Notes: generated from the sequence alone by a model not told the origin. A DNA stretch of 64,000 nt from Antarctobacter aquimaris (GCF_900184945.1 NZ_FXYF01000004.1:310001-374000); one strand, 5' to 3'. Shown: positions 52,201 through 61,935, counted from the stretch's first letter. Made by a program: numbers and translations.

Positions 52201-53967
52201 ATGACCCTCCTCTCGCGGACCGCCACCCAGCTGAAGCAATACCTGCCCATCCTGCAATGGGCCAAGACCTATGACCGCGAGACCGCGACCTCGGACCTGG
52301 TCGCCGCCGTGATCGTGACGATCATGCTGATCCCGCAATCGCTGGCCTACGCGCTGCTGGCAGGTCTGCCGGCAGAGATGGGGCTTTACGCCTCGATCCT
52401 GCCGCTGGTGGCCTATGCGATCTTTGGCACCAGCCGCGCGCTGGCGGTCGGTCCCGTGGCCGTCGTGTCGCTGATGACCGCCGCCGCGATCGGCAACCTC
52501 GGCCTGTCGGACCCGGCGCAGATCGCGCTGGCGGCCGGCACGCTGGCCTTCATCTCGGGAGTGATCCTGACCGTGCTGGGCGTGCTGCGGCTGGGGTTCA
52601 TCGCCAACTTTCTGTCGCATCCGGTGATCGCCGGGTTCATCACCGCCTCGGGCGTGCTGATCGCCGCGTCGCAGCTGAAACACATCCTTGGAATCCCCGC
52701 GCATGGCCACACGCTGGTGCAGGTGGTGGGCGACCTGATCGCCAACCTGCCGCAGACCAGTCTGATCACCCTTGTGATTGGCGCCTTGGCCACCGCCTTC
52801 CTGTTCTGGGTCCGCAAGGGGCTGAAACCGCGCCTGTTGCAGGCCGGGTTGAAGCCGCGCATGGCCGATGTCGTGGCCAAGGCCGGGCCGGTTGGCGCCG
52901 TCGCGGTCACCACGCTGGTCACCTGGGGCTTTGGCCTGCAGGACGCGGGCGTCAAGATCGTCGGCAGCGTGCCCACCGGCCTGCCGCCGCTGACCGCGCC
53001 GTCCTTCTCACCCGAACTGTGGAGCCAGTTGTTCCTCTCGGCGCTGCTGATCTCGATCATCGGCTTTGTCGAGTCCGTCTCGGTCGCGCAGACACTCGCC
53101 GCCAAGAAGCGCCAGCGCATCGTTCCCGACCAGGAATTGATCGGCCTTGGCACGTCGAACATCGCGGCGGCCGTTTCGGGCGGCTACCCGGTGACCGGCG
53201 GCTTTGCCCGCTCGGTCGTGAACTTCGACGCCGGTGCCGCCACGCCTGCCGCCGGGGCCTTTACCGCCGTGGGCATCGCCGTCGCCACGCTGGCGCTGAC
53301 GCCGCTGCTGTACTTCCTGCCCACCGCGACGCTGGCCGCGACGATCATCGTCGCCGTGCTCAGCCTGGTGGACTTCTCGATCCTGAAAAAGGCCTGGGGC
53401 TACTCCAAGATCGACTTTGCCGCCGTCTTTGCCACAATCGTGCTGACGCTGGGCTTTGGTGTCGAGATCGGCGTGTCGGCCGGCGTGCTGATCTCGATCG
53501 GCCTGCACCTCTACAAGACCTCGCGCCCGCATGTGGCCGAGGTGGGCCTGGTCCCCGGCACGCAGCACTTTCGCAACATCAAGCGGCACAAGGTCGAGAC
53601 GCAGCCGCATCTTGTCACCCTGCGAGTCGATGAAAGCCTGTACTTCGCCAATGCCCGTTTCCTGGAGGATTACGTCCTGAAACGTGTGACCAGCGACAAG
53701 GCGCTGGAACACGTCGTCCTGCAGTTCACCGCCGTGAACGAGGTCGACATGAGCGCGCTAGAAACGCTGGAGGAGTTGAACCGCCGGCTGAATGAAATGG
53801 GCATCAAGATGCACCTGTCCGAGGTCAAGGGCCCGGTGATGGACCGCCTCTACCGGTCGCATTTCCTGGACGACCTGACCGGCCGCGTATTCCTGGCGCA
53901 GTACGACGCCTGGCGCAAGTTGACCAAGCCCGCGCCGGCCCCCTCAGCGCAGACGGACGCGGCCTGA
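52201..53967 (+). CDS. SulP family anion transporter with STAS domain
   Basis: 588 residues. About 12-14 helices begin SDLVAAVIVTIMLIPQSLAYALLAGLPAEMGLYASILPLVAYAIFGTSRALAVGPVAVVSLM, the SulP signature; FVESVSVAQTLAAKKRQRIVPDQELIGLGTSNIAAAVSGGYPVTGGFARS is the helix 8-10 block. Residues 460-570 form a STAS domain (ESLYFANARFLEDYVL... VDMSALETLEELNRRL). It carries sulfate or a related anion. ATG 52201 has CAGGA. Its SqrR-like box links it to the SQR-like gene upstream, though they are separately transcribed. Confidence 0.93.
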   Translation: MTLLSRTATQLKQYLPILQWAKTYDRETATSDLVAAVIVTIMLIPQSLAYALLAGLPAEMGLYASILPLVAYAIFGTSRALAVGPVAVVSLMTAAAIGNLGLSDPAQIALAAGTLAFISGVILTVLGVLRLGFIANFLSHPVIAGFITASGVLIAASQLKHILGIPAHGHTLVQVVGDLIANLPQTSLITLVIGALATAFLFWVRKGLKPRLLQAGLKPRMADVVAKAGPVGAVAVTTLVTWGFGLQDAGVKIVGSVPTGLPPLTAPSFSPELWSQLFLSALLISIIGFVESVSVAQTLAAKKRQRIVPDQELIGLGTSNIAAAVSGGYPVTGGFARSVVNFDAGAATPAAGAFTAVGIAVATLALTPLLYFLPTATLAATIIVAVLSLVDFSILKKAWGYSKIDFAAVFATIVLTLGFGVEIGVSAGVLISIGLHLYKTSRPHVAEVGLVPGTQHFRNIKRHKVETQPHLVTLRVDESLYFANARFLEDYVLKRVTSDKALEHVVLQFTAVNEVDMSALETLEELNRRLNEMGIKMHLSEVKGPVMDRLYRSHFLDDLTGRVFLAQYDAWRKLTKPAPAPSAQTDAA

Positions 53968-54663
53968 CGGTCCGAGGATCGAGATTTCCTGACCTTCGAA
54001 GACAGCCACCGAGAGCGGGTCGCCATAGCCCGCTCCGGTGTCGAGGTTCAGCCGGTTGGGATGCAGGTCCGGCGCATCCACCGGCGTATGCCCGTGCACG
54101 ATGAAGGCGCCGAAATCGCCGGTGTAACGGTGGAAGTCCTGCCGGATCCACAACAGGTCTTCCTCGTCCTGCTGGTCGAGCAGCACCTGCGGGCGAACCC
54201 CGGCATGGACAAAAAAGACCCCGCCTTCGCGGTGTGACAGCTTCAGGTCTTGCAGAAAATGGACGTGCCGCTCGGGCACCGCCGCGCGCAGGTCGTCGGC
54301 CAAGGTCTTCTGGCGCACCTGCTTCGGCACGGCCACGCCGTAGGACTCGGCTGTCTGGATCCCGCCGATATTCGGGTGGAACCAGTGGTAGCCGACCAGA
54401 AGGTAAGGATCGACGCGCGGTGTGGGCGGGACGACGAACCATTCAAACATGCGGTCATGGTTGCCCTTGAGGCAGACCCAGTCCTGTCCAGCGTCGATCC
54501 CGGAACACAGCAGGTCGATCACCCCGGCCGAATCCGGCCCCCGGTCCACGTAATCCCCCAGAAAGACGACCCGCCCGCCGCCGTCGCGATCTACCCGCGC
54601 CAGCGCGTCCTCCAGCATGGCCTTCTGGCCGTGAATGTCGCCGATGGCGTAGATCCTGTCCAT
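53944..54663 (-). CDS. Metallophosphoesterase (PPP-type serine/threonine phosphatase)
   Basis: 239 residues with all PPP motifs: GDIHG at the N-terminus, GDYVDRGPDS near residue 41, GNHDRM near 75, VHAG near 173 and HGHTPVD near 208. Two metal ions and the GNHD His should hydrolyse phosphoesters. ATG at 54661-54663 starts MDRIYAIGDIHG. The 3' end overlaps the convergent sulP gene by 24 bases. Substrate unknown; PrpA/PrpE-like phosphatases and Ap4A hydrolases share the fold. Confidence 0.9.
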   Translation of the reverse strand: MDRIYAIGDIHGQKAMLEDALARVDRDGGGRVVFLGDYVDRGPDSAGVIDLLCSGIDAGQDWVCLKGNHDRMFEWFVVPPTPRVDPYLLVGYHWFHPNIGGIQTAESYGVAVPKQVRQKTLADDLRAAVPERHVHFLQDLKLSHREGGVFFVHAGVRPQVLLDQQDEEDLLWIRQDFHRYTGDFGAFIVHGHTPVDAPDLHPNRLNLDTGAGYGDPLSVAVFEGQEISILGPSGRVRLR

Positions 54664-54706
54664 GCCATGGGTTCTAAAGCACCCGGCGCGCCGGTGAAAG
54701 CCGCGC

Positions 54707-55312
54707 TCAGGCGATCTGCATCGCCAGCGGGTCGTCCAGCATGACATAGGAATGCGTATTCACGTCGCCGCTCCAGCGCCAGAACGCCAGCAGCCCCTCC
54801 GGTCCCGCGCGGAAGGCATGTGGCATCCGCGACCGGTGGTGGATCTGCTCACCGGCAAACCGCTGACGGATGTCCTCTCCGGCAGTCCACAGGGCGGACC
54901 CGGCGAGGATGGTATAAGTCTCGTCGGCGTCGTGGTTGTGCAACCCGTAATAGGTGTCCGGGCGCTGATAGTAGAGGCCCATGCGCAGGTCGGCGCAGGG
55001 CACCGGCCCTTCGGGTCCCATCAGCGTGCAAACCAGGTACATCGACCCCAACCCGCCGACCTGCGCCGCGACCGGGTTCGCCCCCCAGGGCAACAGGTCA
55101 AAGCTGTCCAGCAGGCCGCGCGCGGCGGGGTGGTCCGAATTGGCCAGCAGGGTGCGGATGGCGATGGTGTCTTCCGGGGCGGGTTGCGACACGGCCAGCT
55201 GTTGCGGCCCCATCTCGCGCAGGATCAGCGCGGTGCGCGCGGCCTCGGGCCGATCCTCGGCATCCAGCGGAGTGGCAAGGGCGGCGATCAGGCACTGGAC
55301 GGGATCGGACAT
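54707..55312 (-). CDS. DMSP-lyase-family cupin (DddL/DddQ-like)
   Basis: 201 residues. The C-terminal half is a single cupin: YGLHNHDADETYTILAG near residue 120 fits HxHx3Ex6G with the ExY seen in DMSP-lyase-like cupins, and MPHAFRAGPEGLLAFWRWSGD near 165 holds the second His motif. The N-terminal half is helical (QCLIAALATPLDAEDRPEAARTALILREMG). Such enzymes split dimethylsulfoniopropionate into DMS and acrylate with a bound metal. The length matches DddQ. No acrylate or DMSP catabolic genes are adjacent, so substrate is uncertain. Confidence 0.65.
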   Translation of the reverse strand: MSDPVQCLIAALATPLDAEDRPEAARTALILREMGPQQLAVSQPAPEDTIAIRTLLANSDHPAARGLLDSFDLLPWGANPVAAQVGGLGSMYLVCTLMGPEGPVPCADLRMGLYYQRPDTYYGLHNHDADETYTILAGSALWTAGEDIRQRFAGEQIHHRSRMPHAFRAGPEGLLAFWRWSGDVNTHSYVMLDDPLAMQIA

Positions 55313-55513
55313 GGCGCGCTCCGGCTGGGATCTGATGCGCCTTTGACCGGAATCTCACGGCCGCGCATATCCGGGGGCGACGCGCGCAGGTCGCAATCGG
55401 AAATCCGACCCGAAACAGGCGCCTGCCAGAGGCGTTGACACCATCGGAACGCGGTAGGCAGTCCCCGTGTCATGGCCTACCCTTGGACGGAATCCCCAGA
55501 CCAAGGAGACCCC

Positions 55514-55969
55514 ATGCCCGCGCCCACGCTCCCCCTCGACGGTTCCTGCCGATGCGGCCGCGTCCACATCCGGATCACGCAGCCACCGCTGATGACCGCC
55601 GCCTGCCACTGTCGCGGCTGCCAGAAGATGTCGTCCAGCGCCTATTCCCTCACCGCCATGGTGCCCATCGGCGGCTTTGAGGTGACGCAGGGCGACCCGG
55701 TTGTCTGCGGCACACACGGTCCGGACCAGGACCACATGGCCTGCCCCTATTGCATGACCTGGATGTTCACCCGTATCACCGGGATCGACGATTTCCTGAA
55801 CGTCCGTCCCACGATGTTCGATGACACCGCGTGGTTTGTTCCCTTCGTCGAGACGATGACCAGCGCCCGGCTGCACTGGGTCACGACCCCGGCAAGACAC
55901 AGCTTTGAGACCTGGCCGCCGGTCGAGGACTACGCAGCACTCATGGCGGAATACGCGGCGCAGGGCTGA
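55514..55969 (+). CDS. GFA (glutathione-dependent formaldehyde-activating) family protein
   Basis: 151 residues with the zinc-binding Cys pattern GSCRCGRVHIR, AACHCRGCQKMSSSAYS and ACPYCMTWM. GFA-fold proteins bind Zn, and a few add formaldehyde to glutathione; most are uncharacterised. ATG 55514 has AAGGAG seven bases upstream; ATG 55472 is in frame but has no site. Divergent from the cupin gene. Confidence 0.9.
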   Translation: MPAPTLPLDGSCRCGRVHIRITQPPLMTAACHCRGCQKMSSSAYSLTAMVPIGGFEVTQGDPVVCGTHGPDQDHMACPYCMTWMFTRITGIDDFLNVRPTMFDDTAWFVPFVETMTSARLHWVTTPARHSFETWPPVEDYAALMAEYAAQG

Positions 55970-55978
55970 AAAGGAAAA

Positions 55979-56003
55979 CCCCTCCCGGCAGGCCGGGATG
56001 GGG
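55979..56003. terminator. Hairpin between GFA gene and serA
   Basis: CCCC-T-CCCGG, loop CAGG, CCGGG-AT-GGGG: a 9-bp stem with an internal mismatch, between convergent genes. No clear T-run on the + strand; AAAACC gives a T-run on the minus strand for serA. Confidence 0.6.
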
Positions 56004-56030
56004 TGACAATCGGTCGACGGAGGCGCGTGA

Positions 56031-57629
56031 TCAGACCACGTCGAAGACCAGCGGCTTGATCTGGGTAAAGAGACCCGTCTCCGCCAGCTTGGCGCGCGCC
56101 TCGGCGGGCACCGGCTCGTCGACATACAGCAGCGCGATGGCCTCGCCGCCGCGGGCCGAGCGGCCCAGGGTAAAGTTCGCGATGTTCACGCCCATGGACC
56201 CCATGGTATTCCCCAACGCACCGATGATGCCCGGCTCGTCCTTGTTGGTGGTGTAGAGCATGTGCGCGCCGACCTCGGCGTCGATGTTGATGCCCTTGAT
56301 CTGGATGAAGCGCGGCTTGCCATCCGAGAACACCGTCCCGGCGATCGAGCGTTCGCGCTTGGGCGTCACCACCGTCACCTTGATGTAGCCCTCGAAGGCG
56401 CCGGACTGCTCCTGGTTGGTGGTCGACAGCTTGATCCCGCGCTCCTTGGCCACCAGCGGGGCCGAGACCATGTTCACCTCGGGATTGACGCTCTTCATGA
56501 TGCCCGCGATCAGCGCGCAGTTCAGCGCCTCGAGGTTCATGGTGGCGGCCTCGCCGTCGTAGAGGATGTTGATCGCCTTGATCGGCTCATCGGTCATCTG
56601 GCCGATGAAGCTGCCCAGGTGGTCGGCCAGCTTGATCCAGGGGCCCATGACCTTGGCCTCTTCGGCGGTCACCGAGGGCATGTTCAGCGCGTTTTGCACG
56701 GCGCCGGTCAGCAGGTAGTCGGCCATCTGCTCGGCCACCTGGAGGGCGACGTTTTCCTGCGCCTCGGTGGTGGCGGCACCCAGGTGGGGCGTGCAGACCA
56801 CGTTCGGCAGGCCGAACAGCGGGTTGGACTTGGCCGGTTCCTCGGCAAAGACGTCAAAGGCCGCGCCGGCGACATGGCCGGACTTCAGCAGCTCGGCCAG
56901 CGCCTCTTCGTCCACCAGGCCGCCACGCGCGCAATTGATGATGCGCACGCCCGGCTTGGTCTTGAGAAGGTTCTCTTTCGACAGGATGTTGCGGGTGCTG
57001 TCGGTCAGCGGCACGTGCAGGGTGATGAAATCGGCGCGCTTGAGCAAGTCGTCGAGGTCTTCGACCTTCTGGACCTGCATCTTGGCGGCCTTCTCTTCCG
57101 ACAGGAAGGGGTCAAAGGCCAGCACCTTCATGTGCAACCCGCGCGCGCGGTCGCAGACGATGCCGCCGATGTTGCCCGCACCGATCACGCCCAGCGTCTT
57201 GCCGGTCAGCTCGACGCCCATGAACTTGGACTTTTCCCACTTGCCCGCGTGGGTCGAGGCGCTGGCCTCGGGGATCTGGCGCGCCACGGCGAACATCATC
57301 GCGATGGCGTGTTCGGCCGTGGTGATCATGTTGCCGAAAGGCGTGTTCATCACGATCACGCCCTTTTTCGACGCGGCGTCCTTGTCGATGTTGTCGGTGC
57401 CGATCCCGGCGCGGCCGATCACCTTGAGGTTGGTCGCCTTCTCCAGGATGGTCGGCGTCACCTTGGTGGCCGAGCGGATGGCGAGGCCGTCGTAGTTGCC
57501 GATGATCTCGGCCAGCTTTTCCTTGTCCTTGCCCAGCTCGGGCATGAAATCCACGTCGATCCCGCGGTCGCGGAAGATCTGGACGGCGGCGTCCGACAGC
57601 TCGTCGGAGATGAGAACTTTGGGGGCCAT
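56031..57629 (-). CDS. serA: D-3-phosphoglycerate dehydrogenase
   Basis: 532 residues, the long form. The NAD-binding GVIGAGNIGGIVCDRARGLHMKVLAFDPF is near residue 147, catalytic Arg/Glu/His are in NCARGGLVDEEALAE, DVFAEEP and TPHLGAATTEAQENVA. An intervening ASB-type domain and a C-terminal ACT domain (YTTNKDEPGIIGALGNTMGSMGVNIANFTLGR) follow, which may sense serine. It commits 3-phosphoglycerate to serine synthesis. ATG at 57627-57629; downstream of serC by 99 bases containing two hairpin repeats. Confidence 0.97.
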   Translation of the reverse strand: MAPKVLISDELSDAAVQIFRDRGIDVDFMPELGKDKEKLAEIIGNYDGLAIRSATKVTPTILEKATNLKVIGRAGIGTDNIDKDAASKKGVIVMNTPFGNMITTAEHAIAMMFAVARQIPEASASTHAGKWEKSKFMGVELTGKTLGVIGAGNIGGIVCDRARGLHMKVLAFDPFLSEEKAAKMQVQKVEDLDDLLKRADFITLHVPLTDSTRNILSKENLLKTKPGVRIINCARGGLVDEEALAELLKSGHVAGAAFDVFAEEPAKSNPLFGLPNVVCTPHLGAATTEAQENVALQVAEQMADYLLTGAVQNALNMPSVTAEEAKVMGPWIKLADHLGSFIGQMTDEPIKAINILYDGEAATMNLEALNCALIAGIMKSVNPEVNMVSAPLVAKERGIKLSTTNQEQSGAFEGYIKVTVVTPKRERSIAGTVFSDGKPRFIQIKGINIDAEVGAHMLYTTNKDEPGIIGALGNTMGSMGVNIANFTLGRSARGGEAIALLYVDEPVPAEARAKLAETGLFTQIKPLVFDVV

Positions 57630-57658
57630 TGCCTTGGGTCCTTTGGATATGCGGGGAA

Positions 57659-57682
57659 GGTGCGTGAGATCACGCACCCTAC
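57659..57682 (-). repeat. GTAGGGTG-type hairpin repeat, copy 2
   Basis: On the minus strand GTAGGGTGCGTGATCTCACG then CACC; perfect 9-bp stem GGTGCGTGA/TCACGCACC with a two-base loop. Lies in the serC-serA gap, facing copy 3. Confidence 0.65.
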
Positions 57683-57697
57683 TTTTGGTTGTTCGGG

Positions 57698-57721
57698 GTA
57701 AGGCGCGTGCTCGCACGCACC
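57698..57721 (+). repeat. GTAGGGTG-type hairpin repeat, copy 3 (degenerate)
   Basis: GTAAGGCGCGTGCTCGCACG then CACC: same layout with one stem mismatch. The preceding GGTTGTTCG (about 57687) is shared with copy 1 at 28772, so homology extends beyond the hairpin. It may buffer the serC-serA transcript. Confidence 0.6.
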
Positions 57722-57728
57722 GCGCGTC

Positions 57729-58907
57729 TCACGCGGCCTGCGCCAGCGCCTCGATCTCGGCGTGGAAGGCCCAGTCGAGCCAGGGCAGCATGGCCTGGAT
57801 GTCGGAGGTCTCGACCGTGCCGCCGCACCAGATGCGCAGCCCGGCCGGCGCGTCGCGGTAGGCGCCCACGTCCAGCGCAACGCCTTCGGCCTCCAGCCGC
57901 TTGGCCACGGCCTTGGCAAAGGCAGCACCGTCGGTGATGCGCGCATTGGTAAACCGCAGGCAGACCGAGGTGTTCGACCTCGTTGCCGGATCGACCGCCA
58001 GGTTGTCGATCCAGTCGCGCGCCGCGCAGAAATCGTGGATCGCCTGCGCATTGGCATCGGCCCGCGCGATCAGACCCTTGAGCCCGCCGACCGAGCGCGC
58101 CCAGTCCAGCGCGACAAGGTAATCCTCGACCGCAAGCATCGACGGGGTATTGATCGTCTCGCCGACAAAGATGCCCTCGATCAGCTTCCCGCCCTTGGTC
58201 ATGCGAAAGATCTTGGGCATCGGCCAGGCGGGGATGTAGCTTTCCAGCCGCTCGACGGCGCGGGGGCTGAGCACGATCATGCCGTGCGCCGCCTCGCCGC
58301 CCAGCACCTTCTGCCAGGAAAAGGTGGTCACATCCAGCTTGTCCCAGGGCAGGCCCATCGCAAAGGCGGCGCTGGTCGCGTCGCAGATGGTCAGCCCGGC
58401 ACGGTCGGCGGGGATGACGTCACCATTCGGAACACGCACGCCGGAGGTGGTGCCGTTCCAAGTAAAGACGACATCGGTGTCGTAGTCGATCGCGCCCATG
58501 TCGACGATCTCGCCATATTCGGCGGTCTTGACCTCGGCGTCGATCTTCAACTGCTTGACCACGTCGGTGACCCAGCCCGCGCCAAAGCTTTCCCAGGCGA
58601 CCATGGTCGCCTTACGGGCGCCCAGCAGCGACCACATCGCCATTTCGACGGCGCCGGTGTCAGAGGCAGGAACGATGCCGATGCGGTAGTCGGCGGGGAT
58701 GCCCAGGATCTCGCGCGTGCCCTCGATTGCGGCCTTCAGCTTGTCCTTGCCAATCTTGGCGCGGTGCGACCGGCCAAGTGCGGCGTGCGACAGCAGGCCA
58801 AGTTCGAACGTGGGGATCTTGGCGCAGGGGCCAGAGGAGAAACGCGCATTTTCGGGCCGCGTTTCGGGTTTGCGCACGGTTTCGCGCGCGGGCGTTTGGG
58901 GTGCCAT
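57729..58907 (-). CDS. serC: Phosphoserine aminotransferase
   Basis: 392 residues, the alphaproteobacterial SerC form: [28 protein letters not shown] at the start, [18 protein letters not shown] near residue 80, and [33 protein letters not shown] near 180 with the PLP Lys. It converts 3-phosphohydroxypyruvate and glutamate to phosphoserine, the step after SerA. It is preceded by a serC-type leader RNA and followed by serA on the same mRNA. Confidence 0.96.
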   Translation of the reverse strand: MAPQTPARETVRKPETRPENARFSSGPCAKIPTFELGLLSHAALGRSHRAKIGKDKLKAAIEGTREILGIPADYRIGIVPASDTGAVEMAMWSLLGARKATMVAWESFGAGWVTDVVKQLKIDAEVKTAEYGEIVDMGAIDYDTDVVFTWNGTTSGVRVPNGDVIPADRAGLTICDATSAAFAMGLPWDKLDVTTFSWQKVLGGEAAHGMIVLSPRAVERLESYIPAWPMPKIFRMTKGGKLIEGIFVGETINTPSMLAVEDYLVALDWARSVGGLKGLIARADANAQAIHDFCAARDWIDNLAVDPATRSNTSVCLRFTNARITDGAAFAKAVAKRLEAEGVALDVGAYRDAPAGLRIWCGGTVETSDIQAMLPWLDWAFHAEIEALAQAA

Positions 58908-58975
58908 GTCAGCCTAACCTTCCAGATAGATGCCCCTCGTTGGGGAGGGGTGTCCCACGGAGGCATCTACGGCAG
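58908..58975 (-). promoter_or_regulatory. serC-type leader RNA
   Basis: On the minus strand, TAGATGCC (58969-58962) pairs with GGCATCTA (58934-58927), enclosing a CCCCTC/GAGGGG hairpin. GGAAGGTTAGGCTG follows right up to the ATG, so the ribosome site is part of the element. Position and sequence agree with the alphaproteobacterial serC motif as I recall it (Rfam serC). Its ligand or mechanism is not established. Confidence 0.65.
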
Positions 58976-59151
58976 GCGCTGCGGCGCGGCAAGTCGGATA
59001 TTGCAATGAAAGAGTTGGATTCGACGCGCCGCGCCACGTGGTCGGAGCGGATCGGAAACAGTCCGTCCAAAACCGAACCGTCGCTCGAATCCCTTTGCCA
59101 CCCGCCCCCCTGTGCTAGGTTGGACCCAAGACATATTGCCAGGAGCCCTTC

Positions 59152-60432
59152 ATGACACGCATTTTCCTAACCCTTTGCCTCATCCTGTCAGCGGCTTCGG
59201 CCCAGGCCTTCTGCGGTTTTTACGTCGCCAAGGCGGATGGCGGGCTGTTCAACGAAAGCTCCAAGGTGGTCTTTGTCCGTGACGGCGAACGCTCTGTCAT
59301 CACCATGTCGTCGGACTACCGGGGCGAGCCGAAGGACTTTGCCCTAGTGGTCCCTGCCCCGCGTGTCCTGCTGCGCGACGAGATCCGCACCGTCAAGCCC
59401 GAGACGGTGGCGCGCCTGGACGACTACACCGCGCCACGGCTGGTCGAATACTTCGACCGCGATCCCTGCGCGCCGCCGATCATGCCGATGATCACGCTGA
59501 ACGCCGTGGTGAACGAGGCCGCGCCGCCCATGGCGGACCGGGCCCGCGCGCTGGGCGTCACCATCGAGGCGCAATACGCCGTCGGCACCTATGACATCCT
59601 GATCCTGGGGGCCGAGGAATCCGATGGCCTGGCGACCTTCCTCACCGCCGAAGGCTACAAGCTGCCCGAGGGCGCGGGGCCGGTGCTGGCAGGCTACGTC
59701 GACGCCGGCATGAAGTTCTTTGTCGCCGGGGTGAACCTGGACCGCCACGCCGCCTCCGAGACGAAGGAGCTGCCGCCGTTGCAGATCGAGTTCACCTCCA
59801 AGGATTTCATGCTGCCGATCCAGCTGGGCAAGCTGAACGCCGAAGGCCCGCAGGACGCGCTGTTCTTCATGCTGTCGCGCAAGGGCCAGGTGCTGCCCGA
59901 GAACTACCTGCCTGTCGCGCTGCCCAGCAACGTCGACGTGCCGCTGTTCATCGAGGAAGAGTTCGGCGCCTTTTACAAGGCGCTGTTCGCGCAGGCAGCC
60001 CCCAAGGAGGGCGGCATCGTGACGGAATACGCCTGGGACATGGCTTGGTGCGACCCCTGCGCCGCCGATCCGCTGACCAACGCCGAACTGGCCGAACTGG
60101 GAGTCGACTGGCTGCCCGAAGAGGGCGCGCAGGGCGGCGGCGTGCAGGGGCAGAACGTCTACGTCACACGCCTGCACGCGCGCTACACCAGGGACCAGAT
60201 GCCCGAGGACGTGATGTTCCGCGCCACCGAGGACCGGCAGAATTTCCAGGGGCGCTACGTGATGAACCACCCCTGGGAGGGCGAGATGGACTGCCCCGAG
60301 GCCGAGGATTACATCCTGCGCACCCGCGCCCGCATCGCCGACGAGGCCCGCACCGTGGCCCGGCTGACCGGCTGGGACGCCGACGAGCTGATCAGCAAGG
60401 CGCGGACCGGGATGCCGGAACTCTACCGCTGA
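59152..60432 (+). CDS. Exported DUF2330 family protein
   Basis: 426 residues. A signal peptide (MTRIFLTLCLILSAASAQA) is followed by the DUF2330 start FCGFYVAKADGGLFNESSKVVFVRDGERSVITMSSDYRGEPKDFALVVPAP. Further blocks are PLQIEFTSKDFMLPIQLGKLNAEGPQDALFFML and AWDMAWCDPCAADPLTNAELAELGVDWL, with a CxxC pair (CDPC) near residue 299 that could bind metal or be redox-active. A C-terminal basic helix follows YVMNHPW. Function unknown. CAGGAG precedes ATG 59152. Confidence 0.88.
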   Translation: MTRIFLTLCLILSAASAQAFCGFYVAKADGGLFNESSKVVFVRDGERSVITMSSDYRGEPKDFALVVPAPRVLLRDEIRTVKPETVARLDDYTAPRLVEYFDRDPCAPPIMPMITLNAVVNEAAPPMADRARALGVTIEAQYAVGTYDILILGAEESDGLATFLTAEGYKLPEGAGPVLAGYVDAGMKFFVAGVNLDRHAASETKELPPLQIEFTSKDFMLPIQLGKLNAEGPQDALFFMLSRKGQVLPENYLPVALPSNVDVPLFIEEEFGAFYKALFAQAAPKEGGIVTEYAWDMAWCDPCAADPLTNAELAELGVDWLPEEGAQGGGVQGQNVYVTRLHARYTRDQMPEDVMFRATEDRQNFQGRYVMNHPWEGEMDCPEAEDYILRTRARIADEARTVARLTGWDADELISKARTGMPELYR

Positions 60433-60528
60433 ACGCAGCTCGGCGCCCTCCCGGGGCGCCGCGATCAGGGACGGCGGGCGGGGCGATGTTGCCCGCAGGG
60501 CGACGAGCGTCGTCCGGCTGTCCCCGGC

Positions 60529-61890
60529 TCAGACCAGCCGCCCCCAGAGGTCGTATTCGCCAGCCTCGTCCACCTCGACCGTGACGATCTGACCAGGCAC
60601 AAGTCCCTCGCCGCCTTCGTCGATGAAGAGGTTTCCGTCGATCTCGGGCGCATCCGCCTTGGTCCGGCAAGTGGCCACGCCGTCGCTGTCCACCTCGTCG
60701 ACGATCACCTCGATCCGCTGCCCCAGCTTGGCGGCCAGCTTGGCCTCGGAAATCGCCTGCGCCTTTTCCATGAAGCGCGCCCAGCGTTCGGCCTTGACCT
60801 CTTCGGGAACGTGGTCCGGCAGGGCGTTGGCCCGTGCACCGGCAACGTTCTCGTACTGGAAACAGCCCACCCGATCCAGCTGCGCCTCGTCCAGCCAGTC
60901 CAGCAGGGTCTGGAACTCTTCCTCGGTCTCACCGGGATAGCCGACGATGAAGGTCGAGCGCAGCGTGATCTCCGGGCAGATCGCCCGCCAGGCGGCAATC
61001 TCGTCCAGCGTGCGCGTCGCCGCCGCCGGCCGCGCCATCCGGCGCAGCGTCTCGGGGTGGGCGTGCTGGAACGGGATGTCGAGGTAGGGCAGCACGAGAC
61101 CGTCGGCCATCAGCGGCACCAGGTCGCGCACCCACGGATACGGGTAGACGTAGTGCAGCCGCACCCAGGCGCCAAGGCTGCCGAGGTCCTTGGCCAGCCC
61201 CAGCAGCGGGAACTTTTCCTCGCGGTCCTTCCAGTCGGTGCCGTAGGCCGAGGTGTCCTGGCTGATGACCAGCAGCTCCTTCACCCCCGCCGCGACCAGC
61301 CTTTCCGCCTCGCGCAGCACGGCACGGGCGGGACGCGAGGCCAGTTTGCCGCGCATGTCGGGGATGATGCAGAACTTGCAGGCGTGGTTGCAGCCTTCGG
61401 AAATCTTCAGATAGCTGTAGTGGCGCGGCGTCAGACTGACACCGCTGGCGGGCAGCAGGTCGATGAACGGATCGGGATCGGGCGGCACCGCCGCATGCAC
61501 CGCGTCCAGCACCTGTTCGTACTGGTGCGGCCCGGTGACGGCCAGCACCCTGGGGTGCGCGCCGGTGATGTACTCGGGTTCCGCGCCCAGGCAGCCGGTG
61601 ACGATCACCCGCCCGTTTTCCGCCAGCGCCTCGCCGATGGCCTCCAGGCTCTCGGCCTTGGCGCTGTCGAGAAAGCCGCAGGTGTTGACGATCACCGCGT
61701 CCGCACCCGCATAATCCGACGAGATGCCATAGCCTTCGGCCCGAAGCCTTGTCAGAATGCGTTCACTGTCGACCAGCGCCTTGGGGCAGCCAAGCGACAC
61801 CATGCCGATGGTCGGCTGTCCGGGACGCGCGGTTTCGGTCACGCGGGCGCGGGCGAGGTCGGGGCGAAGATCGGGAGGATTCTGAACCAT
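60529..61890 (-). CDS. rimO: Ribosomal protein S12 methylthiotransferase
   Basis: 453 residues. The N-terminal UPF0004 domain has Cys in [21 protein letters not shown] and VTGCLGA (second Fe-S cluster). The radical-SAM core has CNHACKFC near residue 168, and a C-terminal TRAM domain binds substrate ([30 protein letters not shown]). It methylthiolates the conserved Asp of S12. The [11 protein letters not shown] block distinguishes RimO from MiaB. Divergent from the next small gene by 45 bases. Confidence 0.97.
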   Translation of the reverse strand: MVQNPPDLRPDLARARVTETARPGQPTIGMVSLGCPKALVDSERILTRLRAEGYGISSDYAGADAVIVNTCGFLDSAKAESLEAIGEALAENGRVIVTGCLGAEPEYITGAHPRVLAVTGPHQYEQVLDAVHAAVPPDPDPFIDLLPASGVSLTPRHYSYLKISEGCNHACKFCIIPDMRGKLASRPARAVLREAERLVAAGVKELLVISQDTSAYGTDWKDREEKFPLLGLAKDLGSLGAWVRLHYVYPYPWVRDLVPLMADGLVLPYLDIPFQHAHPETLRRMARPAAATRTLDEIAAWRAICPEITLRSTFIVGYPGETEEEFQTLLDWLDEAQLDRVGCFQYENVAGARANALPDHVPEEVKAERWARFMEKAQAISEAKLAAKLGQRIEVIVDEVDSDGVATCRTKADAPEIDGNLFIDEGGEGLVPGQIVTVEVDEAGEYDLWGRLV

Positions 61891-61935
61891 GGCGCGTCAT
61901 ACAGCGACATGCGCGGCTGGGAAAGGTGGCAGGTG

